The notes beneath the pieces are model-generated. The model saw only the letters and a list, made by a program, of their open reading frames with translations. It was not told where the DNA came from and searched no databases. Position numbers and translations under genes: made by a program. From NCBI RefSeq assembly GCF_963678635.1, contig NC_087063.1:74051617-74115616 (forward strand): a DNA stretch of 64,000 nt. Reading direction: 5' to 3'. This document shows, one piece after another, positions 17,701-32,700 of the stretch (position 1 is its first letter; each line of letters begins with the position of its first letter). This DNA comes from Symsagittifera roscoffensis (lineage: Eukaryota; Xenacoelomorpha; Acoela; Convolutidae).

Positions 17701-20700
17701 ATATGTGTTAGTAAGATTTTTAGTTCTACAACGTTTATTCAGGCTCTTTGTCGATATAGCAAAATATTGGTGTATACATGTGTTAGTACGATTTTAGCTC
17801 TAGAATTGTTATTTCAGGCTCTTCGTCAATATAGCAATATTTTAGCGTATACATGTGTTAGTACCATTTTTAGTTCTCGAACTGTTATTTTATGATCTAT
17901 GTCAATATATCAAAATTTTAGTGTATACATGTGTTATTACGATTTTTAGTTCTCGAACTGTTATTTCATGATCTTTGTCAATATATCAAAATTTTATTGT
18001 ATACATGTGTTAGTACCATTTTTAGTTCTCGAACTGTTATTCCATGATCTTTGTCAATATAGCAAAATTTTGGTGTATACATGTGTTAGTACGATTTTTA
18101 GCTCTAGAACTGTTATTCCACGATCTTTGTCAATATAGCAAAAATTTGACGTATACATGTGTTAGTACGATTTTTAGCTCTCGAACTGTTATTTCATGAT
18201 CTTTGCCAATATAGTAAAATTTTGGTGTATACATGTGTTAGTACGATTTTTAGTTCTAGAAGTGTTATTTTATGATCTTCGTTGATATATCAAAAATTTA
18301 ACCTATACATGTGTTAGTACGATTTTTAGTTCTAGAACTGTTATTTCAGGCTCTTTCTCGATATAGCAAAATTTTGGTGTATACATGTATTAGTACGATT
18401 TTTTGTTCTAGAACTGTTATTCTTCATTTATTAGTTGTTCAAGTTGTTTGGTTTTTGCTTCAGTTTCTATGCCTTCGGTGTATTGCGCGTAGCGCCTATG
18501 TTTAGAATATGTACCCCAAATTAACAGCCAATAGTAATGGAATGATATCTTATAAATTACTGTAGGTAATTATTGATTCATCATCTTTCAAGTTTTCTCG
18601 TTCTGCCAGGCTCCTTTTTTCAATCGACTGATTTGACTTGGATGCTCTAGCATTTAAAAGACGCTATTTGAGAAAAAAATAGATTCAAACATGTTTTTTG
18701 TTAGGAACCGAAAGCTGAAAATGAAGTGTCTTCCGGTGGTGTTCCGGAGGAGCATCGGAGTCTGGACATCCGGATCAACACCATCAATGACGTGCACTGC
18801 GAACTGTTGTTCCTCTACCACCGACTGTGCATCAGATTGGCCCATCACCAGAAACTACAGCAGGAGAGGATGATGAGGAACGCACTCTACAAGACCAAGT
18901 CCATCGAGGTACCGTCAGAGATGCAGTTTCACTATACTAATATTTTTTTATTATTTTTTTTATTAAGTTTGAAAATCTTTGAACTATTTAGACCATTGAA
19001 CTTTGGAAAACGTTTAATATTTTTTAATATACCTTTAAATACACAAGGTGTGAAAATAACTCCATTGATGATGATCAAGATTTGGGAAAAGATTTTTGAA
19101 ACTTTGGCTTCTCATTCCGATCACCGTAGCAAAGGAGGAGGAAATTTGGTTTCGGACGAGCTTTTCCACGGAACACCTGGTACCCACAAATAAACGACAA
19201 ATTGTTCTGAATTGCCTATCATATTAAAGCCCGATCAATCAATTATGATTGGAGTTGCGTTGAAAATTTCCGGATAAGTGTTCTCAGTGTCGAGAAAAAA
19301 TAGCAATAAAGAAACTTATCTATATTATCACTATCACAGTTAAATTTAGCCTTTAGAAACTGGTTTTTGAAGCTTATTTTCAGCCCCTCTCCCCTGACCG
19401 AAAAAAAATGATCAAACTCGAAGTTTATATTCTTATTTTAAAAAAGTTTTCGGTTTTACTTATTTTGTTTTGCAAATACTGGAGGTCTAACATTCTGTGC
19501 TACTTACACAACGACCTCTCACTTTTTTGGATTCAGTTTCTCCCAAATTGGACGTTGTTTCAGGTGCATTCGGAGAAGGACTTCATCTCTGAGTTTGAGC
19601 AGAGAGTGAGGCCGAACCCCTTCTCAACTGTCATGTTCCTCCTCGCCAGAGGGTACATGTTACACATTGGAAACCTCAACCCAACCAAGATCGCTTCTGT
19701 TCTGGAGGTAACTTACTAGTTAACAATAATTTTATTATTATTTTTTTATTTTTCAATCAATTTTTAGAAAACAAACGACTCCATAGACGTTAAAAGCAAT
19801 CGGAACATTCGCCTTGATACGAACAGTCTTCTTCATTTCTAGTACTATTTTAAATTATTTGGAAAAATTGATCGAAAAAATTAATTCTTTCACTCCTACC
19901 AGTTGTTTATTTGTTTGAGTGAACATTGAACTGAGGGAAAAATGGCATTGCTTGTGCAAAATCCGTTAAAATTTTCCGTCCTATTTAAAGCTGCTTGTAA
20001 TTCCAAGCTAAAAAGTTAAATGCTGTGCTATTATGTGAACAAGCTATTAGAGAAGATTTTCTTGACATTTTTTGGTCTTTAAATCGAAAAATAGCTCTTT
20101 TGCTAAATCTTAACAGGTTTTTAAAATAGGTGTTGCAGAATAATAGTTGTGTTTACTTTATAATAAATCGCAATGGTGTTGCAGAATAATATTTGTGTTT
20201 AGTAGTATCGCAAGGGTGTTGCAATCGGGTACTAGACGTTTTTTTTTTTTTTTTTCAGTAAAAAACTTTCTTCACAGAATATTCGAATGGTATCAAAATG
20301 TTTTTTACACGCTGCATGGTTAATTTTTAGCATGGTTACTGTTTTGACTGCATTTGTGCCTAGTTTTTCCACAAAGAGTTGCAACTGAATTTTAACCGGA
20401 TTTGAAAGTTTTGGTAGATTTTTGGTACTGAGGTCGGTCGGCTTATTTTCATTACGTTTTCAAATTTGTTTGTTTTTTATTAAACTAATGAGTAGCGTAG
20501 TGTATTAGTAAGAACATTTTTTTTCTAACCTAACTCGCAAATGAAGGTGTTCATTAAGGTTTTCACTTATTTGGTGGCACTTTTGCGGTAATCACGATCT
20601 AATCTGTAGCATTGGAAATTCCATAGCATCTGTTTTCTGCTTTACTTTTGGCTAGTGTTTGTTATTCATTTAGCGTGAGTGACTGAGTGGTTAGTTTCTG

Positions 20701-23700
20701 AGACTCCTAATATGTAGTTTGCAGATCTGATCCGAGAAGAGATGTAGCCGAAATTTTATTTTTTCGAGGCTTATTTCTACTTCCTTATTGCACTTGTTAG
20801 AGCTGCCTTTTGTCATGTTCTTGCTAGTGTTCTTGAAGTTAAGCTTCGCCTCTGTGTGATGTTTGTACTTTAACGAAACAATGTTGAGAAATCTAAATCA
20901 CTTTTTAAGCCGTCAGTAGCAAAACTAGAAAAAAATAAACATGAATTGGCTAATTTTAAAAAAAGGAAAATATATTTTTTTTAAATCTTTTTTCGAACTT
21001 TTACTTCGTTTATTAAAATTTATTCAATATCCATCAACTATCGAGCGCATTTGGTGTAGATATAACACATATGCTCGAAATAATGAAAGCTTGTGGTTCG
21101 AATCCGGCTGGGGCTTGCTTTCAAACAAGATATTTTCTGTTTTTTCATGCTATCAACTGTCTCTTTTTTACAGCTTAGTTCCCGTTGCACGGACTCGTTT
21201 TGAAGATTGAGCTTTCTTCTAAATTTCTGAGTGCCATTAGTGGAAATTATTGAATTACTGTTTTTCGCAGAAGTTTTATTGCGTTTTTTTTTGGGAAAAG
21301 TATTTAAAATATATATATTTTTTGTTTTTTCGAAAACTTTTGCTTGTGTCGATTAATGCGCACGGAGTTATTACGCATCGATTATTGTTCTCGCAATCAG
21401 CCTTCCAGCTTGAGACTGCTACGTATGGTTTCTTTCGATCCAAATTTAACTTTTAGTTGTCAGATTTTTGAAATTGTTTGTAAATTTAGCTTTTCTCGAC
21501 GCTATCACCTTGTTTCGAACTTTTTTTGACTTTGCGGCTTTTGTCTCAGTTTCTGTCTGCTAGTTTGTTTTGCCACGTTTTTGTTGTATTGCAAGTTTTC
21601 AATTTATGCTTTTCGACTTAAATTCGGTCGGATTCTTTTCCGAATTAGGTATATCATCTAGCATTCACTACATATAAAAATTTCGTGGACACTGGGAAGT
21701 ACTTGTCGGTTGATTTTCAGCTTGTTGGCTATCGGCTTTAGTTTGGTCGGTTTTTACCTTATATTTTGTTTTCTAAAATTTTTGGTTTAATTTTTAAGAC
21801 CGATAAGACTGGCTTGATTTTTCCGAATGCTCAAAAACAAACCCACAGGGACCTCTTAAAAAACCTCCTATTTTTTTCATTTTAAAATATTTCGATTTTT
21901 CTCTTTAAAAAATTTTTTTTTCTTCGCTCGAAATTGTCGTTGCTACTTCTTCAGCATGATGCCGGTTTAATACTATACTTGTTGTATCGCAAGTTGTGCG
22001 AAGCTCAGCTTAGCCTCGGTGTGTAATTTTGTATCAATGTATTTTGATGAAAACATCAATCAAAAAGTTTGAACCACACCCACCTAGTCAACATAATAGT
22101 CAAAACTTTTCATCAAGTTTGCCTTGATTTTTTAGGAGGCTCTGTTTCTGTTGGACAAAATCAAAGAAGACGAGGAAGACATCTTCAACAAGAACCTAGC
22201 CCAACTAGCCAATCAGAAGCCAGCAAAGACAATTCCTCCTCCTCCTATTCTCTTGAAGAGGTCTGCCACTTACATGATGCTCAAGCCAGGTCCCTTTGAG
22301 CCCTCTAGCGGCCAAACTGTGGCTTGGTACCGGATCTTTGCCAAGCAAATCACAGGTCCAGATGCTAAAGTCAGACTGAACGACAATTTACTGAACGGCA
22401 CAGGAATCGAGGTATGGCATTATCTACAATTGCTTAGAATTTCCGAAGCGGAGATTGTGGAGCTTGTGTCCAGTCTATTTTGTTCACAATTGATTAAGTC
22501 ACTTTGAAACCTTGTCATTCATGCTTCGAGCTGCAAAAATTTTTTTCTCGAAAATCATGTGTCGAGAAAATCATGTGTGAATCTTTCAGTTTGTAGACAA
22601 ATCAGAGCAAAGAGTAAGAGTAGATGAATGGTTTAAGAATACGATTGTCGGTGGACTAAAATATAATCTTCCGAATAGTTTTTTTCCTTCAATAACTCAC
22701 AGAAGCTAATTTTACTACCAACTCTTAAATGTCAAAAATTAGCAAAATAATTAAAATAAAAGTAACAGAGATGCAAAAATTTATCTCACTTTCGAGAAAA
22801 ACTGACTTACATTTTCGAAATTTGCAAAAGACACGATGTCCCAATTGACATGAAATCCCAATGTGACTCTAGAATGATAATGTTGTTTTAAGTATTATAT
22901 CTTTTACGTTTTGCAGCTGTTCACCTAATTTAGTTCCCGTGATTAAGTAAAAATAACAAAAAACTTTAAAAAATAGTTATTTTTTGAGAGATTATTTTTT
23001 TTCGAGTTTTAGAAATCTGTTTTTTATTTTTGATATTTTTTAATCACTGTGGTTGGAAAACTCTGAGCTACATGCAGAGCAACCGGCGATCCTTGTTAAT
23101 AATTGAAACAAGACAGAAAAATTGTTTTTTGAAGGATATGAAATTTACTTGCAGGTACCGACCCAGACAGCCGATGAGTTCACCGTGCGTAACCTGATGC
23201 CTGGGGAGAAGTACGTGTTCGCCTTCGCCGCCTATTCGGCCGAGGGAACGTTGATCGGAAACCACATCGGGGAGTCCTCCAAGCCCATAGTCGCATACCA
23301 ACCCTTGCCTGTTCTAACTGCTTACGGGTTCCTCGCTCAGGTAAAGATGGTTTTCTATCTATTGAAAATAGCATCTCAATTGAATAAAACTATATGTGAG
23401 CAGAATGATGCAAAAGTAGAAGCGTCATATAGTTCAGTGTTGATTTAAATTATCCGGACAAAACGAATGAAAGTTGAAATTTAAAACGCGTTTTTCTCAA
23501 ATTGGGTTAATTTCGGGACAACAAAAAAAGATGAAGACCCATCTTGCTTAACACTTTGACAGAAATAATATGGTGCAAGTTGTTTTGTGAAGTTCGGGCC
23601 CAAAATTTTACCCCAAAAACGATGTTTTATAAAGTTAAAGTGACATTTTTAGGATATCAAGCGAAACTAAATTATTTTATACAAAGCTGAAAAAAATATA

Positions 23701-26700
23701 CCCTTTTTAATTTTTGGGCTACATAAGAGGCTTCCAGTGATATAGTTTTGTCAGTAATTCAACAAATAAGTTTGGGGTAATTTTTGATTGACTAAAAAGC
23801 CACAAATTATCATTTTTGGGGTAAAAATTTGGGCCCGAACTTCGCAAAACAAATAGCACCATATTATTTCTGTTAAAGTTTTAAGCAAGATTGGTCTTCA
23901 TCATTTTTTTTTGTTTAAAATAAACCCAATTTGAGAAAAACGCGGTTTAGTTTTCAAATTTTATTTGTTTTGTCGGATAATTTAAATCTGAGAGTTACTT
24001 TTTGAGCTCCTTTTTTATGAATTTTTGATTCAATGAACTCTCATGAAATCATTGAGTTCCACTTTTCAATACTCGTTAATTTTATAACAAAATTTAAAAT
24101 TTTGAACTGAAGCCAGCACTCAGGGTTCCGATTGATTTTTTACTTCGTGTTCTGTGAAACATATTTTCATTTTCGCCTTCCATTCCCAACAAAATTATCA
24201 TTTTTTAAAAATCACTCGGTGTTTTATACTTGTTTTGGGCGTCGACGGTTGAAAATGTGCTCCAATGGGGTTCGATCTCATTACCACATGATTTTTAGTC
24301 TCAAACGCTACCCATTCGCCCGTATAAGATCTCCTGGTTTTAGGTGGCCTGTATCACGTCCCAGTACAGAGTTGCACAGCAGGCCTTCAAGCACTTGTGG
24401 AACCATCTGGTGCTGCCTCTGGACACCTCTTCTCACCTGGAGACATACACTGTGTCCTGTCAGGACAAGGACCTCAAGATCAACGTCTACAAGTGGGTGA
24501 AACTCTTTCGAGTCTTTTCTAGGTTCTTATAAGTGTCAATCAACAAAGTAAAAATTTAGGTCGGGTGCTTTTTTGTTTTTTTTTCAGGAAAATTCTACGA
24601 AATAGTTTACGCTGAAGTTCGATTATTCGTGGTTTAACTTTTGCTTCATTTCAAAATTCAATTCAGATTTATTTGCTAAAATTAAGGCAAAAAAATTGCT
24701 CCTAATAAGTAAAATAAGTAAAGTGCGAATGGCGCGAAAACAAACATGATTGATTTTAGTTACAAAAATGGATTTTACTTCTTGGTTTCTCAGCGGGATG
24801 AGTAACTTCTGTTTACCCAGTTTTCTCAAACTGGGTTTATTTCATCAACAAAAAACAATAAAAGATTCGTGAAGTTCCACGAGCTGTAAAGTGATCTACT
24901 TTTGTCGCGACTTTTGGAAGAAAGTTCTGGAATATTTATGCTGTTTTTCATCTTCAGACAATTTTCGACTTTATATCCAGCCTTTTTTGTCGGAAAGTGT
25001 TATACATTCTGAAATGTACCGATGTCCTGAGCTCTTTGATTTTTTTTGCAAACCTATGAGTGTTTTTTAGAGTTATAGGTGTTTCAAAATGGCGAACTTG
25101 GGATAATTAACGCGCTGTTTAATTCGTGCTATCGCGCGCGCTTTTTTTTTTTACTTTACATAGCGGGTGGGGAAAACTGCCCGAAAAAATCTGAAAATAA
25201 TGATTAAAAAGTATTCTTTTCTTAGAAAGTTCAGAACTATTTTAAATCATAAACTATTTGATAGACATTTAGTTCATTCGAAATTTTCAGATTTTTGCTT
25301 TGATACGAGCCGTTTTGTTGTTACGTTTTCGAAGAAAGTAACGACGGACTATTTGTGATCGGTGTTTTTTTTTCTTCGAACACATTTCAACTTTTTATCA
25401 GATTTTTTCAAATATATGAGAGTTATTGACGTCTTTAAGCTCAATTTCAAAAAAATCGTGAAAATATTCAAAAGGTTTTCAAAATTTTCAAAAGTATAAG
25501 GACAATAAACGCGCGATATATTTCGTGTTATTAACGCGTAAGCGGCGACTTATGCCCGCTCAGAAAACATTTCAGTTTTTTTTTCGAATATATTGAATTT
25601 ATGTTATCAAACACTATTTACTAGACAGCTTTGCCCCGATATGAGGAGTCAGAGATTGGATTTTATTGTTTGAATTTATTTGGAGAATTATATCATCTCC
25701 AAAATAATCTGACACTGTTTTTAACAGAAGCCAATTCATTGTTGATCCCACTTTCGTAGAAATTTATTATTGTATGTTTGGGCCGTGTAATAGAAAAGAC
25801 AAATAAATTGGACCATATTCGTTCTCCGTGTCTTGCATCGTAATTTACAAATTTACATCCCTAAAAAATACATCTGTTGAACCATGATATCGTTTCAGGA
25901 AAATTTTTGAAATTGAGAACTCCAAAAAATCGTAATTTTGGGACCGGAAAAAGATGGAACCTGATCTAAACTACATTTTATGATTGGATAAATTAGATAT
26001 TTTACCAATGTAAAGTATTTAATATTAACCAATCATGATCCATCTAACTAACAATCCACTTATTTGTAAGTGCTGAAATTACTTGTAATTTCAGCACCAG
26101 AGAGATTTGAATTTAACTTAGAAATTAGTTGAACTCTCCCGAGTACTTCAGCAGCCGCAATAAACCAGTATACCCTAGATCTATTGAGCCTAGCAGAGAC
26201 TAGTTAAACAACCTGAGACTAGATAGTATAAGAGTAAGATTAGGATCGGTATTAGACTAAGAAGTTGCACGAATCTATCCGGCCGAAAATAAGATAGCGT
26301 GACGAGCAGACGGTGTACCCTATCCGAAATTACTCTATGAGTTATACCCATCGGTCCTAACTCATCTGGTGCGACAATATCATAACTCATCTGGTGCGAC
26401 CATAAGTCTCGAACAAGACCTTAATAGCTTAGAATTAACCAATAATAGATTAGAATTTAGACAAAACATTTACAAAATGTTATACGACAATAATTTAATC
26501 GAAATGTCTCTACGACTCAATAGATCAGAGCCAATATTCCGAACGATAACAGAACTACCCGGAATTGGAAGAAGACCTCGAACCAGAGACGACATACGAC
26601 AAAGCAGAAACTTACCATATAGTTATATGATAGTTCGGCAAAAGCCAGAACAAACTTTTGTATTTAGAATACTACTAGCAATGAATTTAGATTTTCATTT

Positions 26701-29700
26701 GCAAACATAAAATTTTGAATTCAATCTTCAAAATCATTTCAGGCGCTAAACAAAATTATTAATATACAATAACGATTGATAAAAAGATCTCAGATCGTTT
26801 TCCTAAATTCTGCAGTAATATAAAAAACATGTTTGAAAAATATTTATTGAAAAATCAAAATAAAAATTAGTAGCATGACAATAAACGGTTAGTAATTATA
26901 AATCATCCTGTTGTTCCAGCTTCATCACCTAAACATAACAGCATTCATAAGCTCACTAATATCATAAAAATACTAAATCTATTCTTTACACAAATTTAAA
27001 TCATTTTAAACTTAAATTCACTTAATTTTAAAATCAGATCATCAAGGCTTATCCTTGGATCTTAAATCATTTTCTATTTAATTAAATTTAAAACTTGATC
27101 ATCAAGGCCTATCCTTGGATCAAAAAGAACAACTTTGTTCTCCCCCACCCACTTAACTAGTGTCTAACGACCTCAAACGTCGATTCACTATCCAACCCTT
27201 TCTAAAAACCCAGGACTAATAGAAATTTTTGAACAAAACTAATCATTCAAATTAGGATAAACAGTGAAGAACTTCGGTTATTCATCCTTCACTTGATCCC
27301 CCCTCTTACCAGACCCAGGATAAATCTTAAACTTAGTAAGTTTAAAATAGTATCTAACGAACTACTCGCGTTCTAATTATACCTGAACCTTGTGGATCGA
27401 TTTACTATTCTCCAACCCTGAACACAATCACTACCCTTAAGTAAGATTAAGTAAGTTAACACCTTAGCTTATACTATCCACGAGAAAGTATAAAATCATT
27501 CTTCGGAATCGATATACTTTTCTCCCCAACCCGAACAAATAGACCCAGGTTAGGCTAACAAAAAAATCGTAAGGACTAACTGTTTAAGCAAATAGAAATC
27601 ATTTAACAATCTTTTGCATCCGTCATCCTAAACCTTATGTCATTTAAAAACCTAGGAAATAAACAAACAATCGTTTTACACAATTGTGAAATAGATAACA
27701 AAAAATACAACCTTGTAATCACACCTCATACACAAACAGTTGGATACATTAGAACAAAACGACAAACATTAAAGAGAAAAATAATAACTAAACAAAGACA
27801 AATAACACGAAAAAGATTTTCAAAAAATCGAAACGCATTTTCAGAATCAGAAACCAACAGTTTAGACGAACTTTATAAACTAAAAGAATCAATAGATAAA
27901 AATTGCCCAATTCACGATCAATTATATTTCTCTGACTCAGAAACAACTTCAAATTCATCAAAAAGAGGAAAAAGAAGAATAAAAAAGCAGTATAAACACA
28001 AACCAGTACATTTGTACAATTGGAATCAACCAATTAGACACATTGATAATTACATATTAACAGTCATCGAACGAAAAAATGAGCTCAACGCACACCCCAG
28101 GTGAAGAAAGTCCAGATGATGATGATATCTTCCCCTTTATCGTAGATGCAACCACTGATAGAGGACAGCATATATTTTGCAAAAATTTACTCTTAAATTT
28201 GTTTGAACCCGGAATCAGTCCATGTAAAACAGAGTTCCCAGATGTAAAAATCAAAAGACAAATTATCGATCACTATCTAAAAGATATATGTAACCTAACA
28301 CAACAATACGGAATCTACTCCATAGAATTCAGCTCACCAAACCAGAATCACAGTAAATATATAATTCAAACAGACGACCTTGATTTAGAATTCTCAAAAG
28401 TATTCTCAGAATATATAAAAAGCATCCAATATCATAACTCACAAAGAGCAAACTCCATATTCACCAATGAAGTTTTTGCGATAATATAAAGTTATATCTC
28501 GATATTAGAAAACGAAATCCAGATACCAAATGTCTCACCGACAGAAACATCTAAACATATAAGAGTACGACATGAAATCACACTACTCTCTAGTTTTCTA
28601 AATATAATTAAAGAAAATTTCACGAAAGATGAAGTTTCACAACATACAAAACACGACTTACAAAAAATCTTGGCATGGTTCATAATAGATTATTTCACAC
28701 ATAATATTGATTTAATTTCACAAGCAAGAAACAATTTTAGACCCCAAAACTCAAACGATGATACTGCCATCACAGAACAATCAGACTATGTTTGGGACCC
28801 CGAATGGTCTCATCCCGCATCCATAAACTTCCCACAATCAATCTCAAGTCAAGCAATAAGTACGATATCTTATGTAAGAGATTATGTACGAGTAATACCA
28901 TTAACCATTGATGCAACACCATTAAACTATAATACATTTTTACCCGATATGCAAAATAATAGTTTAAACTCTACAGTCATACACAATGAAAACCTCAATG
29001 GAACTAGGAATCTTACTCAACAAGATATCCAGACACCATCACACTTCATAAATGAAGAAATCGTACACACAACAACTACACAACAAAGTATTTCACCAAT
29101 ACGTCCAAACTTAACAACACCAAGAAATACAAATCCTTCACAAACACAGGTAACATTACAATCAACCGTTAAACCTTCGGTTGCCCCAAAATATTCACAC
29201 ATGGATTACCAAACATACAGACCCATGACAATACCGCCAAAAACACGCAAAACGTTCACTAGAAACAACTTTGCAGACCATAATTATAATTACACACATC
29301 CATCAAAAACAAATTATCAACCACGAAAAAATTTTAGTAATTATACAAGATCTCGAAACTGGGATAACCCAATGGCACCACCTAATTCAGTAAATTTCCA
29401 AACAAATTTACATCCTCCACAGGATCGTAGTGAAAACTATCCATTTTTTCAACAAAATAAAAATAAAAAACAAACATCTTATCAAATGGATTACTTATCC
29501 TCAGATGATGATTTCTTACAACCAGATATATTTACACCCTATAATCAAGAATATCGTGGACAAGGAATACAGAAACCACATACATATCATAGAATTTTTT
29601 CTCCACAACCAATAGAATTACAAAATCAACAACCAATTCAGCAACAAAACCCAATTAATACACAATCTTTTCAACCAATTCAGCAACAAAACCCAATGAT

Positions 29701-32700
29701 CACACACTCATATCAACCAACACAAATGCAAAATGAAATACCACTCCCATATTATCTTCAACAACACGAAATAACAAGAAATCAACTTTCAAATTTTTCT
29801 CAAATACCAAATGCAGCAGAATCATTACAAATGACGATGAATCCATACCTTATGGGTGGATCATCAATAACATCAAATAAACCTTTAATGGTATTCACAG
29901 GAACAGACCCTGAATATTCTGTAGAAGACTATTTAAATGCAGTCACAGCAAATTTGATTTTAAATATAGGACCTGAACCAATTAATACGCCACTACATCA
30001 AAACTGGATACATCGACGCACAGCGTTAATACAAACAACTTTAGACGGCGCAGCCTAAAAATGGTTTTCAGTATTGCCTATAGAAATAAAATCAAATTGG
30101 AAAAGGTTTACACAAGAATTTTCAAAAATGTTTGACTCCGAAAGAAACAAACAACAACAAAGAGTTTTATGTAATGAAATTCGCAGATTACCAAACGAAA
30201 CCATCAAGCAATTAGCAGTACGAATCGAAACACTAGTTCGAAAAGCATATTCATTAAATACACATGACTATAAAAACACAAAGATGACAGAAATCTTAAT
30301 GATGACCTTAACACCACAATTAAGGAAAATAGCAATAAAAAAGAGAGCATCCCATCCTTCGTCAATCCGAGAACCCGATTTAGATTTTCGAAAACTAGTA
30401 GACAAACTAGAACAAGTAGAAATCACAATGAAACTCGAAGAAACGGAAAATCTGAAATTACAATATGTTAACCGAATCGAAACAAATACCACAAGTATCA
30501 ACAATATACAGGAATCAGATACAGACCTCGTTGAAAAAATCACTGAAATACTCAATATTTACGAAAAACACCCAAACTTTAAAGGCAAACCATCTTTCAA
30601 AAAATGGTGTAATTATTGCCGACGATACGGACATAGTATTTCTGAATGTAGACAAAAATAGCAAGACAATCAAAAAAAACCTCAAAAATATAAAGAACCA
30701 AATAAATCATTCTATCAATACATGAAAAAAGATCAAAATCTACCCAACAAAACTGTGTACAGCAACAACAGTTCAGGAAAACCACTCCCGAACAATACAA
30801 ATTATACAAGAAATCAATCACCATATAACTCAAGTTATAGAGGAAGATCACCAGAACGAAGAAACACGCAAAATTCATCACAAAATCACTACAATAGACC
30901 AAATAGTCGAAATAACTACTCCAGATCACATTCAAATACACAACGATTTGTTTCTAGATCTAATTCCCAATCAAGAAATAATTATTATCCAAACAATCAA
31001 TCACGAAATTCATCATACAATAGGAATAGAAACTACTCCAATAATCGGAATAGAAGTTATTCAAACAACCGAAACCAGAATTACCCGAACAATCAATCAA
31101 GGAATAACTCATATAATAGATCGAACTATAACAGACCAAACAATAATTACCAAAACAGATCGCGAAATAATTCACAAAATCGACATTCAAGTTATAATAA
31201 TCGTTATAGAAATTATTCCCAATCACCACACCGGAATAATAATAACTATAATAATTCTAATAATCGCCACAGAAGTAGTACACCTAAACATCAAAGACAT
31301 ATTAATCAAGTACAATCTAATCCAGAAACAACATCAGACCCTCCAGGTATTGATGACACAGTAACTGATACGTTACAACTCAATCAAATAAACTGTGGAT
31401 CATCAGATTCAGAAAGCGATGCAGAAAACACTCTCTCCATCAACATGATAAAAGTCGAAAATGACTATGAACCTGTTATATATGAAAAACCTTTTTCATC
31501 ACACATATATGAGAATCAATCAGAACTCCTTCACAATTATTATATTGAACCCGTCCATTCCACACCGACGACACAAAAAACTAATGAAATTAACACTACA
31601 AATCAACCCAATGAGAACGAAAAAACAAAATGCTTGAATACAAATCACATCTATCAAAACATACAAAAAGAACAACCCAAAGAAAAAACTTGGACAATAC
31701 CATTTCTTTTAGAAAGTCCAAGAAGCAAAGAATTTCAACCACCAGATCTTGAAATTGATTTTTTAATTGATTCAGGAGCAGAATCAAATATAATAAACAT
31801 TCCCACATGGAATGAAATAAAAACCTTACACCCAAAGCTAACACCTCTTGAAACCTCCAGCAAACTAGCAACAGCACAAGGATCAACATTAATAAACTAC
31901 GGAAAAATTCAATTATTTCTTCTCCCCACAAGAACAATGGAGCAAAACAAAATTTTAACCAAACCATTTAAACAAATATTCCATATCACTGATATTAAAC
32001 ACAATATCATTGGAATACCATTTATCTCTAAATATATACCAACAATCAACATCTTGAATAGTAAAATATTAATCAAAGATAAATATACAAAAACAAAAGA
32101 CACATCCCTAACATTTTTTCAAAGATTAAATAAACAACCACCATTTTTTTCAAAATTTTACCCAATATATAACCAACAAAGAAAACACTTGAAACCACTA
32201 TCAGGAAACATCTATAATTTTTCAATCAAACAAGTTCACCAATATGATAAAAAACAAAACAAACAAAAATTTTATATGTCAGATTTTGAATTCAAACCTA
32301 TTCATAAATTTTTCAAAATCACAATCTCATCAATAAAATATTTGAAAAGCTCGAATTCAGATATTATTTCCTTACATGTATACAACAATACACCTTACCA
32401 AGTAACATTACCTTTAGGACTTTTAGGCTATTGCAAAACCAACGCTACAATATCACCAATACACGAAAAAGCATATCGTGTAAATAATATACTCCAATTA
32501 CTAGATATTTGCCAATCCACAATCCTTAATGAAGAATTATCTATAAATAATATAATAAGTAACGAAAACAGAAATACGGATTATTTCACAAAAACCCCAT
32601 ATTTTAAACCTACATTCAACATAAGTAACTACACAGAGAATCAACAGAAATTTTTAACAATGTTTAATTTCCAACATTCACAAATAACACAAGACGAATT

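Noticed and set aside
17690-18425. CRISPR array
   Set aside because: Direct tandem repeat without spacers in a eukaryotic intron.
17692-18505. Open frames inside the 76-bp tandem repeat
   Set aside because: They only reflect the repeat period and carry repeated identical peptides.
26369-26710. 113-codon frame as a definite gene
   Set aside because: No ATG at its start and it runs out of the LTR; kept only as a note in the leader entry.
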